A stretch of 64,000 bases of DNA. Source: Romanomermis culicivorax (taxonomy: Eukaryota > Nematoda > Enoplea > Mermithida > Mermithidae). Both the position numbers and the translations under genes were made by a program. Shown one piece after another: positions 1 through 11,575 of this stretch. Location: positions 120,741 through 184,740 of the forward strand of contig CAWUHX010000428.1 of NCBI GenBank assembly GCA_963922205.1. The letters are read 5' to 3'. The notes beneath the pieces are model-generated. The model was given only the letters and a program-made list of their open reading frames with translations. It was not told the DNA's origin and did no database searches. How positions within the stretch are numbered: the stretch's first letter is position 1; each line of letters begins with the position of its first letter.

Positions 1-2458
1 CCGAATTTTCCCCAGAAGCTGTTGAGGCACAGTTTTGCGAGAGCTCTCAAGCCTGGGTTTCTGTTGATTTTTGAGGGATCCAACTGAATATTTTCTTCAT
101 GGACCCATTCCTGAAGGTATTTTTGTTTGTCCTCACTGTTTTTCACCCACAATGGCCATCCATCTGCTTCTTATTTGATTTTTATGAATTGATTCATATA
201 CTGAGTGAATAAGCCATATGGCAAGCTGCTGTTACTATTTTTGTACTCTGAGAATTGGGAATAATGACATACCTCATGTATTTCAAGGACAACATATGCG
301 AGGTCCACTGCTTTCTAGAGTTCATGACATACCCACGTACCACTGAGTGACCTTTCATCATCCATATATCCACATTTATTATTGTTTTCATTCGCACACA
401 TTTTACATAAGGGGAATGTCAATTTTTGTCTTGTACAGTATGGTAACACAGGATGCAATAAATCTGGAGGGAGTAATACTTTACATTTAACTAGCCCTTC
501 ATACGGTTTGATCCCTGGCAATATTGGTTGAAAGTTTTCAGTTATAATGTTGGGGTGACCCAAAGGGAACCGTCCATATTTACATACCCATGGGTACAGG
601 CTGCATATATCAGCGTAATGAATTTTTTCACCTTTTTTTGTACGATGATATAAGCAGGTAGCATTGGTATGGCCACCAAAGAATGCATCCCTAGAACTGA
701 TAGGGTCATTCAATTTGATAGAATCATAGAATTTCTTAATATTAGGATCAATTTTGAGTTGCCTATCGAGTTCACATTCCCACATTTCTGTTACATTACA
801 CCTATTTATGGGTAGGAATGCAATTTTGTCGAGTGTCCTCTGGTGTGCATCCTCCACAGTCATTAAGCCATTTACTATTTTTTATTATGATCGGTGAAGC
901 ATTTTGGGCACCCATGGTAGTAACAACCTTGAAATTCATATATGTTGTTACCTTGTATACTATCAACTTTGTAATTGCCAATTTTTATTTTGAGACCATT
1001 GCCAGCATGTTTAATTTGTATATTATTATTTGTTGTTAACCACTTTAATCATTTTATGGCTATCATGGACTGCATGTGCTCACGTTTATATCCTCCATAA
1101 GGTACCACACCAATGACGTTTTCAGGCATATGGTTGAGTCTATACACGAGATTACATGCACTGGCCATTGTTAGGCTACTTAAGAAGGGGTCCACACCAG
1201 TTTGATCGATGAATAGTTGCCAAAATTTTCTGCAACATTGTTGCAAGATGTCTACATCACTATGACAATAGGCTAGAACTTTGTGTTTGAAGTTAATTAC
1301 AGTATTCTTTTTTGAATTGTACCATTTATAGAATTTTTCAACCTCATCCGGTTTCATTGAATCAACTCTAAAATCCTGGGGTGCTGGTAGTGGTCCCACA
1401 TAATCCCAGTTTGCTCTTGTATCGAAATAATAAGGGAAATATCCTTTTTTTAAGTTCCTCCATACCAAATGCTTTGGGTAATGCAGACAAGGGCATGGGT
1501 AAGAAGTTGAAGCTATCAATCATTTTTATCCCCCCCCACCTTCAATTGAAATTAACTCGAGCCCCTGAGAACAATATTGGGTTTAATGCAATGCTTGTGC
1601 ATGTAATGTAGAATAAATTGTCCATTGAAGCCCTTGGAATTATGTGCTATTGCTATGCAATTCTGATTCTGCTCACTAAATAACCAAGTGCAGAATTCTT
1701 TCAGGCAACTTTCCTCCACAAAATTGTGCAGGTTTTGCCCACAATCATCACAATCATCCGGCAATTCATTATTTCACCCTTGTTTCCTGGGTTGTCTCAA
1801 AATCTAAAAATATATAGGACTGAGTATTTTTGCCTTTCTTTGGTAAGCTGGCTTTTTGAATAAAGCACTGGTGATTACCACATGGAAGGGACATGTGGCA
1901 CACTGTACAGTAGAATGAATAGTATGTGTGTTTGTTTTTACACCCACATAAGTTGCCGCAGGTCTTACATATGTATAACTGCTTGCATATTGGGAGACAG
2001 GGTTCCCCCTTTGAAGTATTAAAAAATGCAGGCATACTACTTATGACATCATAATGCCTATCATGTAAGTATAAATTCAATATTTTGTCAGCAGGTTGAC
2101 CTTCATAAAATAAATCGTTAGAATCCTCTTTGCACCATACTTTTATTTGATAATGGGGCAAAAGTGCAGTCTGCATTTTTTCTAGTTCAGTGTAGCCACA
2201 CCTTGTCGCAAGGTTCCCAAGACCCGCCACGGCCATTAATTGGTCCGCCAATCGTTTTTGCATAGTATTAGGGGTATTGCCCGGCTTACGTATAGTATTT
2301 AGGTGTGGATCCTTGTCCACATAGGCGTGGGCCACAGCCAATGCACTCACACAGAATAAATTATCATTATTTTTTATCTTCATGATGTGTCTGTTACATT
2401 TGAGTTGAATGTACCCATATTTTTTTATAATATACCACCCTTTTTTGAGAAATAACAT
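1..2458 (-). pseudogene. Family B (protein-primed type) DNA polymerase, copy 1, intronless, partial
   Basis: This is a replicative DNA polymerase of the kind carried by Polinton/Maverick elements and related viruses. Reading on the minus strand, a Cys-rich N-terminal part (2458-1769) leads to exonuclease motif I (DFETTQ, about 1786-1806). Exo II follows (AHNSKGFN, about 1625-1660), then Exo III (YCHSDVDIL, about 1250-1275), polymerase motif A (DICSLYPWV, about 577-612) and motif B (LAKLCLNSFWGK, 1-50). The window edge cuts the gene just after motif B. It is broken by a short deletion plus frame change after Exo I, by stops near 1050 and 850-870, and by frameshifts near 400 and 120. No intron interrupts it, unlike the second copy at 58.8-64 kb. 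No other Polinton gene (integrase, ATPase, capsid) lies next to it. The family call is firm; the element type is inferred. Confidence 0.88.
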
Positions 2459-2548
2459 GGGTAAATTTGACCATCATATCCTCCTCAAATGTCGTATCAT
2501 TGTTGGACTGCTCCAGTCATTCAATCTTTGACAGTCGTAATAGAGACT

Positions 2549-2850
2549 TTTAAAATTAGCTCTCCCTTTTTTTGGTCACTCATAAAAAGTTACTTCATCA
2601 ATCATCCTTTTGTTCAACTGCAACTTATTGCATCCAAAAACAATCCCAATTTTCTTAAATTAGCTATCCCTTTTTTGGTCACTCATAAAAGTCACATCAT
2701 TATTTTTAAACACTGGACATGATTCATCACTCATTCTTCTTTTATTCAATTGCAACATATTGTATGTAAAAATAATCCCAGTTTTCTAAAATTGGCTAGC
2801 CATGTTTGACGTCACTTTTTGTTCAACTAAAATATAGAAAAAACTCAGAC
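2549..2850. repeat. Imperfect tandem repeat, about 2.5 units
   Basis: Units start at the phrase AAATTAGCTnTCCCTTTTTT near 2553 and 2657, with a diverged third near 2788. They share a run resembling TTGGTCACTCATAAAA followed by ATCATCCTTTTGTTCAACTG. Unit spacing is about 104 and 131 bp. The repeat lies just upstream of the polymerase pseudogene. No coding potential was seen. Confidence 0.6.
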
Positions 2851-3298
2851 AAATATAAAAAACGCCCATCTTCTCTAAGTGTAGCTACTTTTTTGACATC
2901 ATCATTATTTTTGGTGTATACTGGCATTATTATTCAAAAGCATCATTTTGTTATTCTTAGTTATTTCATGCAACTTGCGTTCAATATTTTTTCTTTTGAA
3001 TATGACAAATTCTTTACCATTGGAGCTGCTTTTTCATATTCTAATGTATATTCCTTGGTAAAAACGCATTAGAACCTGCAAACTCCTGTGCAAAAAGTGG
3101 CGCAATGGGTGTCATGTGTGCCAATTCCCTTCATCTTCCTGAGTAACTATTGACATCAGCCGTCATGCAGCCGACTTTCAAACTAATAAAAGAATTATAT
3201 CCAAAAGAAACTTTATACCAGAAATAAATGATGGATGATGTGTGGGTTGGACTCATACCCAGACTACAGTCTCATATGTTTAACTTGCGATGCATCTA
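2851..3298. other. No gene recognised
   Basis: AT-rich spacer between the tandem repeat and gypsy remnant C. I see no convincing ORF, LTR terminus or RNA gene. It may hold the eroded leader of element C. Confidence 0.4.
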
Positions 3299-4600
3299 GT
3301 GACACTATACAGGACATTAATTACTATGAAGAAGCCAAACATTTGTTAATGTTCTCTCTTGCCCTTAAGTGTGACAGATAGCTCTTGAATGCAAGTTAGA
3401 ATCTATCTACCTGAGTACAGGTGAAGACCCAGCCACTTTCCTCAGTCATTTTATGACTTATGTTCAACTTCTTTCTCACAATCAAGATCAAAAATTCTGC
3501 TGCCAGAAAGTTTATCAAAGCATTTTTGATGAAAAGGCTCATTTTGTACGAAATGCCTATTGGTGACAATGCTCAAGAACTCTCCACTGTGCAACAACTT
3601 GCCACTGCTGTTTCAAAAGTGAGAAAAATGCTTGATGCAATGAAAGCTGAGAACAATCCATTCTTGTCAATCAACCATATCCTCATGTCCAGCAACAACT
3701 TCCTACTCCTCGAAGTCAAAGATGTTATGATAGAAGGCATGTACCTTCATCTCACTCTCCTAATAGAAATTCTGAAAACTCTCACTCCGATGAACCTTGC
3801 ATCTCTTTTGGTGAAAACATTGTTCCTGTAGATAAAATCACCGACCTTTTGCAACAAATTGTGGACAGTGTTAAAGAAGTTACTCAACTTCTTCTCAACT
3901 CTGACACTTGTCCTTCGCACTCTCAAAATCTGACAAATAGAAGTCACAAAAACTCTACCAAGTGGGATTTTTGGGCTTCCCAATGCAACTGCAATTGTGA
4001 TCTTATAACTGCTGCAGTTTTCATTCCTTTAATGATCACTCTCAAAGTCATGATCAAAACTGACCTTTATCTATTCAATCAGCCAGTGACAGGTGTGAGG
4101 CTAACAAAAGCAACACACAATACTGCTGATTGAGAATAGTTGGAGTGAGTTAACCCTTAAACTTAACAAAATTCTGATCATCAACTTGTTCACTATACTG
4201 GTAATAAATATCAAAACTGTTACAACCCCAATTTTGGACATGATATCCCTATCAATGCAAATTGGCAAAAATCAAAATAACAGAGGCACTACAGTAACAG
4301 AGGGAACTCTTACTACTGTGGCAATGACAGTTCATATTATAACACACATATGGGTAGCAATGCTGAAGTTTGTAATACTGTTACGTCTAATCTTCAATAT
4401 GATTCAGCCAATTACCCTATTAAATATCACACATATCCATATGATACCACTCCTACCTTGGTCTTCTTTTCCCATTAATTGTAGATTATTAACAGAAACT
4501 GCTTCTTCACTTTTTCCTTACCTGCCCAGGTAAGTCCTCAGGAGTCGCTTCTAGTAGCACTTCTGAGTGTGCTACTGTTTCTGATAATATTCCTCACCCA
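3299..4600 (+). pseudogene. Gag-region remnant of Ty3/gypsy element C
   Basis: The best coding stretch is 3460-3831, followed by 3849-4133 in another frame. These carry helical, polar peptides without an intact capsid motif or zinc knuckle. The assignment as gag rests mainly on position, directly upstream of a recognisable reverse transcriptase on the same strand. The region is riddled with stops and frame changes, more so than elements D, E and F, so C looks like the oldest gypsy copy here. No protease motif survives that I can point to. It could also be unrelated degraded sequence. Confidence 0.35.
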
Positions 4601-4748
4601 CCCTCAGCAAATATGGTTCAAACTACTCCTAAACCTGATCCTTCAACAAACTACTCTCTTTTCTTGCAATATTATTAGTTGGGATGTGGAAGCCATCTCA
4701 GGATAGGACCCCTAGACTGCATACACAGCAATATGCCAGATCAGTTAA

Positions 4749-6640
4749 TTGACTCCTGCCAGTGATGAAAATGCGTCTTCTACTCAGAAGGCTGAAGCCA
4801 TCAAACTGCTTAAGCAGTATCACAAAGTCTTCAGCTTAGCTGGTGATTCTCCTACCTTCACTCATGAGCTCACTGTGAACATTGCTACTGGTAATGCAAA
4901 ACCTATTACTAGATACTACTATGGTGCTCGTATTGATCAACATCCAATAGCTAGATCTGATATTCAAGAAAAGCTGGATAAAGACCTTATCAAACCCTCA
5001 TGTTCTTTATAAGTTGCTCCTCTTTTTTAGTAAAAAAGAAGGATGGTTCCTGGCGATCAGTAGTCAAATAATGAGGCATTAACAAAGTTACATCCAGTGA
5101 TCTTTTTCCAATTGCACAAATTGATGGCCACCTGGATGTAATGGGAAAAGCAAAGTTTTTCAGAACTCTGGATCTAGAAGCTGGATACTCTTCCTTGATA
5201 ATGAATCAAGGGACAGGACTATCTTTATCTGTCAGGAAGGACTTTTTCCCTTTATGGTTTTACTTTTTGGCTTGAAAATGCACAAGCAGAATTCCCGCAT
5301 CTTCTGCAAAGAATTATCCCCCATATGTCTACATTGATGGCATTACCATCTTCTCAAGAACCTTTCCGGATCATTCAGAACATCTTCAAATAATCTGCAT
5401 AGCTTTTCGAGATGCTAATCTCACTCTTTGGCCTGACAAATGGGAATTCTTACCTCCTAAAGTCAATTTCTTAGGACACCTTCTTAATGCTGATGACATT
5501 TCTGCTGATCAGGTAACGGTGGAAGCACTTTGTGACTACCAATTTCTGAGTACCAAAAAGCAAATGCAAAGTTTTCTTAGCCTTATACAATAGTGCAAAA
5601 GATTTATCCCTAAGCTCACTACCTTATTGGTACCTTTTGATGAGTTGCTTTGAAAAGATGTGACCTATACTATAACTGATATCCAAAGACAAGTGTTTGA
5701 TGGTATCAAAACTGCTTTAACCTCTTTGCCTTTGCTGTGTCACCCTGTTTACAATGATAAAGCTCAATTTATCATCCAAACCGATGCCAGTACAACAGTA
5801 GTTGGTGCAGTGTTAAATCAAGAATCCAGCAACAATAAGTGGATTATCCCTTATAATATCTGTGTCCTCTCTGATGCTGAAACCCCTTGGAGTACGATTG
5901 AGTGAGAATGCCTAGCCATTGTATACAGTTTTTGGATGCACCATCACAATGTCTATGGACAGCTTGTTGTAGTATGCACTGACCACACATGACTTTAATG
6001 GTTAAAACATGAAAAGCATAAAAATACTCCACTGCTATGCTTGACAATAAGCTTGCATGACTATAACTATAAGGTTGAGTATGTCAAAGGAAATGATAAC
6101 ACCCGGCAGATTTATTGTCTCATAAAGATTTTTGCAAACCAACCCCTATCCATGTGACTGAACAACTTGCTGAAGAAATCTTTTGACTAAATTTTTGTTC
6201 TACTGAAAATCCTGTAGTTCCATCACATGACATATCTATGCTTTCCGCAGCACTAGAAACCACTTGTATAGATGTTTCTGAACCTAAAATTCTGACATGG
6301 ATGTGGCTACCTGTGCTATGACCAAAACTTCTGCAAACACTGGAACTACTGTCACCAACCCCCAATCTTTGTTAAAAGATGATTTCCAACTGCTGGTAAT
6401 AGAACCTCCTTCTATCACTACACCTGCTGAAATATGTTGACTTCAAAATGAGGATCCTGCACTCCCCAAAATTATCAGTGCCATTACTGCCAATAATCCT
6501 CTCAAAACTCCTACTTGTTTTTTCCTTGAAGATGGTATACTTTACCACAAATCAAAGGAATAGAGACAGCTCATAGCTACTTGTTCACACAATTCTCAAC
6601 CAATGCCATTGTTGCAAAAAAAGAACTATCAGGGACACAA
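4749..6640 (+). pseudogene. Ty3/gypsy element C pol remnant (RT, RNase H, start of integrase)
   Basis: 4749-5012 encodes the N-terminal part of a gypsy reverse transcriptase: SLAGDSPTFTHEL, then an RYYYGARIDQH motif matching those of elements E and F. The RT palm continues in a broken frame through KKDGSW (about 5030-5050). It reaches a catalytic box reading YIDG rather than YxDD (about 5330-5340), so the second aspartate is lost. RNase H begins at 5660, with IIQTDAS near 5770-5795. An integrase zinc-binding start (DGILYH) appears near 6530 and then similarity ends. No LTR was identified on either side. This is a dead, truncated copy. Confidence 0.75.
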
Positions 6641-7368
6641 GTGCACCCTTGATGCAAAAAAACCCCATTTTCACAAAGTTTGGAATGACTTTTCACTCAA
6701 GGGTAAGAAGTCCAGAGTAGAAAACTTACCTACTCTAGAAATGCCAGACTAAAATTAGTCGGACTAGGAAACACACTTCAAGACAAAAAAAAAACAATTT
6801 CTAACTGAATATTTATTTACAGAAACTTACCCTTGAATCACATCTTTCAAGATGTAATGTTTCTCATATAATAAAGACAACATGACTAATGCATAGATAA
6901 AAAAACACAGATGAGAATAATAATCATTTTCACAGGCACATTCACAACACCATGTTTTACAATAGGAAAGTGAGAATTGGCTACATGTCAAAACCAATAA
7001 GAGTGTATCCTGAAGAAGATACGTTTTTGTCAGTCTACTGTGCATAGTTTACTGTAGTTTCTTTTTTTTATTTTCGGACCACATGGGACCTGTTTCAAAA
7101 AATTTTATTTGGGACTAAATAATTCAACTCAGGAAGCATTTGTGGCTAATTTTTGATAAAAATGGTCCTTTTTTCGCCATTCTCTTTTTCTGCATATTTG
7201 GATGAAAAAACTATTCGGTATTTATCATACCTTTTATTGTTAAACTTCTTGGATTTTGTCACCTGTTGTTACTAGGTTAGATTTACAATAAATTCTTATA
7301 TTATTTCCCATATCTCATTTCGAATTTGAGATACAACTTCTACCAGCCCCATTGGGACCTAATAAAAG
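6641..7368. other. Spacer, possibly including the 5' LTR of element D
   Basis: No coding region is visible. The interval ends directly at a candidate primer-binding site (7369), so its distal part should be the 5' LTR of element D. I could not find a paired copy or a clean LTR start to define it. Confidence 0.35.
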
Positions 7369-7380
7369 TGGCGAGGCTGG
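7369..7380 (+). promoter_or_regulatory. Candidate tRNA primer-binding site of element D
   Basis: TGGCGAGGCTGG, beginning with the TGG that pairs with a tRNA CCA end. The identical 12-mer lies just inside the LTR of the retroelement at 44,529-44,540 on the opposite strand. That element's pol is the closest relative of D's pol. The tRNA was not identified. Confidence 0.5.
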
Positions 7381-7839
7381 CTACTTAATTTCACAACAAG
7401 TACAACATCAGCATCAAAATTATGATCTTTGGCTAGTTTTGTGCAAAATTGCACTATAATTTTTTTATCTTTTTTTTGCATGTGGATTCACCTTTGAGTA
7501 GAATCCAAGAAAATTCTACATAGCACAAACAGCACAGGGGAATTTTTATGTTTCCATAGCTATAGCAGCATGGAAACAAAAAGAAATATTATGCAGCTTT
7601 GTTTTGAACATTCCTCAATACAAAAAGTAATTTGCAAGAGTGTTTCTCACACCATACATACAGTGAGCCGCTGTTCTCTCACATAGCCAATTAGCCACAG
7701 AGTGAGACACCCCATTGTATTTTTATTTGTTTAAGTGATTTGCTTGTTTTTTTATAAAATTTTTCTTTCTTATCATCATTAGTGCTCCTGATTTTTCCTT
7801 TGTTTCTCTTTCATACTTGTGTTCTATAAAATTCAGAGT

Positions 7840-8218
7840 GGATAATGCAAACTTGTCTAGAATTTTGACTGAAAGCCAAATTTTTCAAAACATTATAGAC
7901 AAAACAAAAGTATCAGTTAAAATTTAACATACGAAAGTTTCTGATGAATCTGATGAACTTAATCTAGCTATTGATCATGCATTTCGGAATTACATTCATG
8001 CTATTGCAAGAAAACTACCAGATCTTAACATCAAGATTGACTATACCAAGGAACTGGTGAATTCAAATTCGGAAGATGCAAAAGTGACCAACTACCACTT
8101 GAATTAATTTTTTGCCTTCAAACTCCCACCTAATTTTGCGCGTGCTATTGGGGAATCCACTTCTGAATGGCTTGAAAAATTTGAAAAATATTCAACATCA
8201 CAGGGCATGTGAAGGCAA
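7840..8218 (+). pseudogene. Gag N-terminal remnant of gypsy element D
   Basis: One frame gives a gag-like peptide containing LPPNFARAIGESTSEWLEKF (about 8118-8180). This resembles the start of a gypsy capsid domain, with an aromatic-rich EWL..FE..S box. The rest of gag and the protease are missing: the sequence jumps near 8219 straight to the segment that precedes RT in the related retroelement. An internal deletion has therefore removed most of gag and the protease. Confidence 0.45.
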
Positions 8219-10977
8219 ACTGAAAATTCATGGAACTGTAATTCTACAGCCTCGAGCAGTAAGTTTGGTTATTGGAAAAATATCATATCTCTACTGTAAC
8301 ATAGATGAGATCATATTCTATCCAAAAGTATTTCATAGAAACAACAACAAAAATATTCATTTTGCAGCTTCAATTTCAAAAGTTAATAACAAACCCATAC
8401 CAATAAAAGTCATGAATATAATAATTTTTGTACAGTATTATGCAAAAATACAAGAGTTGGTGAAGTAAAACCACATGGTACTGAATCAGAAGCTGGAAAT
8501 TCATTTGAAAATCATGATGTTCTCACACAGAATATAATAGATCTCAAGTGGCTTGAAGAAAATGTTCAAGTAAATTCAGAACTAAATCAAGAAGACAAAA
8601 AAGATCTATTTGATCTTTTACTACAATATCCTAATCTTTATGCATTGGATGAAAAAGATACAGGAAGAACAGAATAAATACAGGTTCAAATTCTCCCGCT
8701 GGACAATATCCTTTCAGAACTGCACCAAGAGAAAAAGAATTGATAACTCAAGAAGTAAAAGCTTTAGAGACAATGGGAATAATTCAAAAAAGTACTTCCC
8801 CATGGTCAGCCAATGCACTACTGGTGACCAAAAAGCATGGTGGACATCACATATGCATAGATTCCAGAAAACTAAATGATGTAACCGAGAAAGACGTTTA
8901 TCTTTTACCAAGGATGGATGAAATCATGGACATTCTAAATAACATGAAATACTTTACTACTTCAGACCAAGCCAATGCATACTGGATGATCCCAATTGCA
9001 AAAGAAGACACTGAAAAAACTGCATTCTCTATGCCAATTGGTTTGTATGAGTTTGCTTATCTTCCTTTTGGTTTGTGCAAGGCGCCTGCTACATTTCAGC
9101 TGATAATGGATCTATTACTATTTGGCTTACAGTCGAATAATTGTTTTGTGTATTTAGATGACATCCTTATTTTTGAACAAGATCATCAAGAAATGCTTAT
9201 ATGACTGAAACAAATACTTGACAGATTGCAAAGAGGGGGTTTAAAATTACAATTGCACAAATGTAAATTCTCACAAACTGAAGTGGAATATGTAGGTCAC
9301 ACTATTTGGCAGAAAGGAATTCAACCTGGTGACAAAAAAGTACGAGTGGTGAAGGATATATCACCACCAAAAACAGCAAAAAAATTAAAATCATTTTTGG
9401 GACTTGTATCATATTACAGAAAATTCATCCCAAATTGTGCTCAAATTTCTTTTCCATTGACAAAATTGCTATGGAAAAATCAATGTTTTGTACGGAAAAA
9501 AGATCAAATTGATTCTTTTGAAAATTTGAAAGAAAAACTTCGAAATCCACCCATATAAATTCATTCAGATTTCACGAAGCAGTTTATATTACAAACAGAT
9601 GCTTCTAAGACTCGAATTAACACAGTACTCACTCAAATAGGTAAAGATAAAAAACAACATCCTGTAGCTTATGCAAGCTGAATTTTAAAACTGGCCGAAG
9701 TAAATTATCCAATCACTGAGCTAGAAATGCTAGCAGTGGTTGAGTTTGTCAAATATTTTCGTCCCTATCTTTACCAGCAGGAGGTAGTTATTCAAACAGA
9801 TCATACTGTGGTAAAAGCAGTATTGGAAAAAGGAAATCCATCATCAAGAATAGCACGTTTGACTCTGGCTGGGATAAAATGCACATTCAGCCACAAAAAG
9901 GTATCAAAAACAGTAATGCTGATTCCCTAAGTTGTAATCCTAATCCTAATGGTCAACAGTGTTTTGAAATTGAAACTGACTTGATTTGTAGGCTACAGGA
10001 AACTCAAATGGTTACTCAAATCATGAACATAAATTTTTCTAACGACATAATCAATATTTCAGGCCCACAGAAAAATGACGATGAACTGACAGAAGTATTT
10101 CAAAAAATCTCCAATGGAAACTTAATCGAAGTTGCTCCATACAAAATTTGTAATGAAATTCTATATATAACTGAAAATGATATTGTCCTAATTCCAAAAT
10201 CATTAAAAATGCTAATTCTGCAAACACATCATGATGGTAGATTAGCAGGACATTTTGGAGTAAAGAAAACCATACAACTTATCAATAAGGATTATTTCTG
10301 GAAAACTTTACAACATGATGTCAAAGCCTATTGTGGAATCTGTGACCTTTGCCAGGGCAATAAACCAATGCAGCACAAAATAAAAGCAAGTCTAAAACCT
10401 ATCAAAGTTAATTTACCATTTGAACATTTGGCAGTAGACTGCATGAGTCCACTCACTCAAACTGAAAATAGTAATCGGTTTATAGTGGTATTTATAGATC
10501 ACTTCACAAAATATTTAGAAGCATTTGCAACAGTAAACATCACTGCAAGCACAATAGCAAAATTATTTATAACAAAAATTATATGTCAACATGGTGCTCT
10601 GAGAATACTACAATCTGACAGAGGCACAGATTTCATGTCTAAACTCATGACAGAAATTACAAAATTGATGAATGTTACAAAAGTGCATACTACACCATAC
10701 CATCCCATAGCAAAAGGAGAAGTAGAACATTCTAACCCAACACTAGCAACATGAATTCGAATGTATGTGGATAAGAACCATAATGACTGTGATGAACATT
10801 TGCCCTATGCACTTTTTGCAGCAAATACACACTCAAATAGCAGCACAAAAGCATAGTCCTTTTGAACTTGTCTTTGGCCCAATGCCTGTTTTGCCAATTG
10901 AGGCAGCTATCAATCATAATCCACCATTATATCTCATTGATATGGCTGATTATCATTTAGAAGTGGAAAAACACTGA
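8219..10977 (+). pseudogene. Ty3/gypsy element D pol (RT, RNase H, integrase)
   Basis: The pre-RT region (8219-8460) aligns by eye with that of the minus-strand retroelement at 34.7-35.0 kb. RT motifs run from 8740: ALLVTKKHGG, then YLPFGLCKAPATFQ, then the intact catalytic box FVYLDDILIF (about 9150-9175). RNase H starts at FILQTDAS (about 9578-9605). Integrase (9930-10977) keeps the HHCC zinc site (HFG near 10,250; CDLC near 10,340). It also keeps catalytic Asp in AVDCMS (about 10,430), Asp in LQSDRGTDF (about 10,612) and Glu in GEVEHSN (about 10,718). Stops are few: TGA at about 9202, 9680 and 10,752, at positions where Arg is usual, and TAA at about 9556. The gene ends abruptly at 10,977, where element E appears to begin. 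Confidence 0.85.
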
Positions 10978-10984
10978 GCTAAAC

Positions 10985-11336
10985 TGATACTATAATTATT
11001 TTTCAATTTTATTTACGGTAAACAAACCAATAAAAACACATTCATAGTAATAAAATAATCTTGTGTATATAATCTTCCTTTGTTTATATTTGCATAACCT
11101 TTTCGTAGTGTTTTTGTGCCATAAAGACAGTTGTTTTTTTCATTATGTTTTCTTAGTTCTTAGTTGGGAAATAAAGATATGTACATGTGCGACCTGGCTA
11201 CTTTTTAGTTTTTAGTTATTGATTGTTGATCTACCTGCCTCCAATGCTCCTGCTTACGGACCCCCCTACCCAACCAAGGCCTAAACAGGCCCTCCGTCTC
11301 CTCCCTGCCACACTGCCAACTTCCATTTGTCTTTCA
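10985..11336 (+). repeat. Tentative 5' LTR of gypsy element E
   Basis: AT-rich, non-coding stretch between the truncated integrase of D and the primer-binding site of E. It contains AATAAA-type signals (about 11,165). The right edge is set by the PBS. The left edge (TGATAC near 10,985) is a guess from the TG...CA rule and the end of D coding. No partner LTR is available for comparison. Confidence 0.3.
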
Positions 11337-11337
11337 C

Positions 11338-11350
11338 TGGTGACCGTACC
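11338..11350 (+). promoter_or_regulatory. Candidate primer-binding site of element E
   Basis: TGGTGACCGTACC starts one base after a CA that could end an LTR. The gag ORF of E follows about 230 bp downstream. tRNA identity is unknown. Confidence 0.4.
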
Positions 11351-11575
11351 AGTTTGGATCAGGTGAGGTACAGGTAAGTAAGGTAAGTTGTTTATTCATT
11401 ATTTATTTTGTGTACTTATTGATTTGTATAATACCTTATTTACTGTTTATTGTTTATATATTGTTTGTATTTTTGCATATTTCTCTTCCGCTTTCTTCCA
11501 AAAATCGAACACAAGCCATTCATGCGTGGTTGCTTTGAAGACCAGTATTACAGAATTCTCCCTGGCTTAAGACCA

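Noticed and set aside
1-2458. A complete Polinton/Maverick element
   Set aside because: Only the polymerase is present. No integrase, ATPase, protease or capsid gene and no terminal repeats were seen near either polymerase copy.
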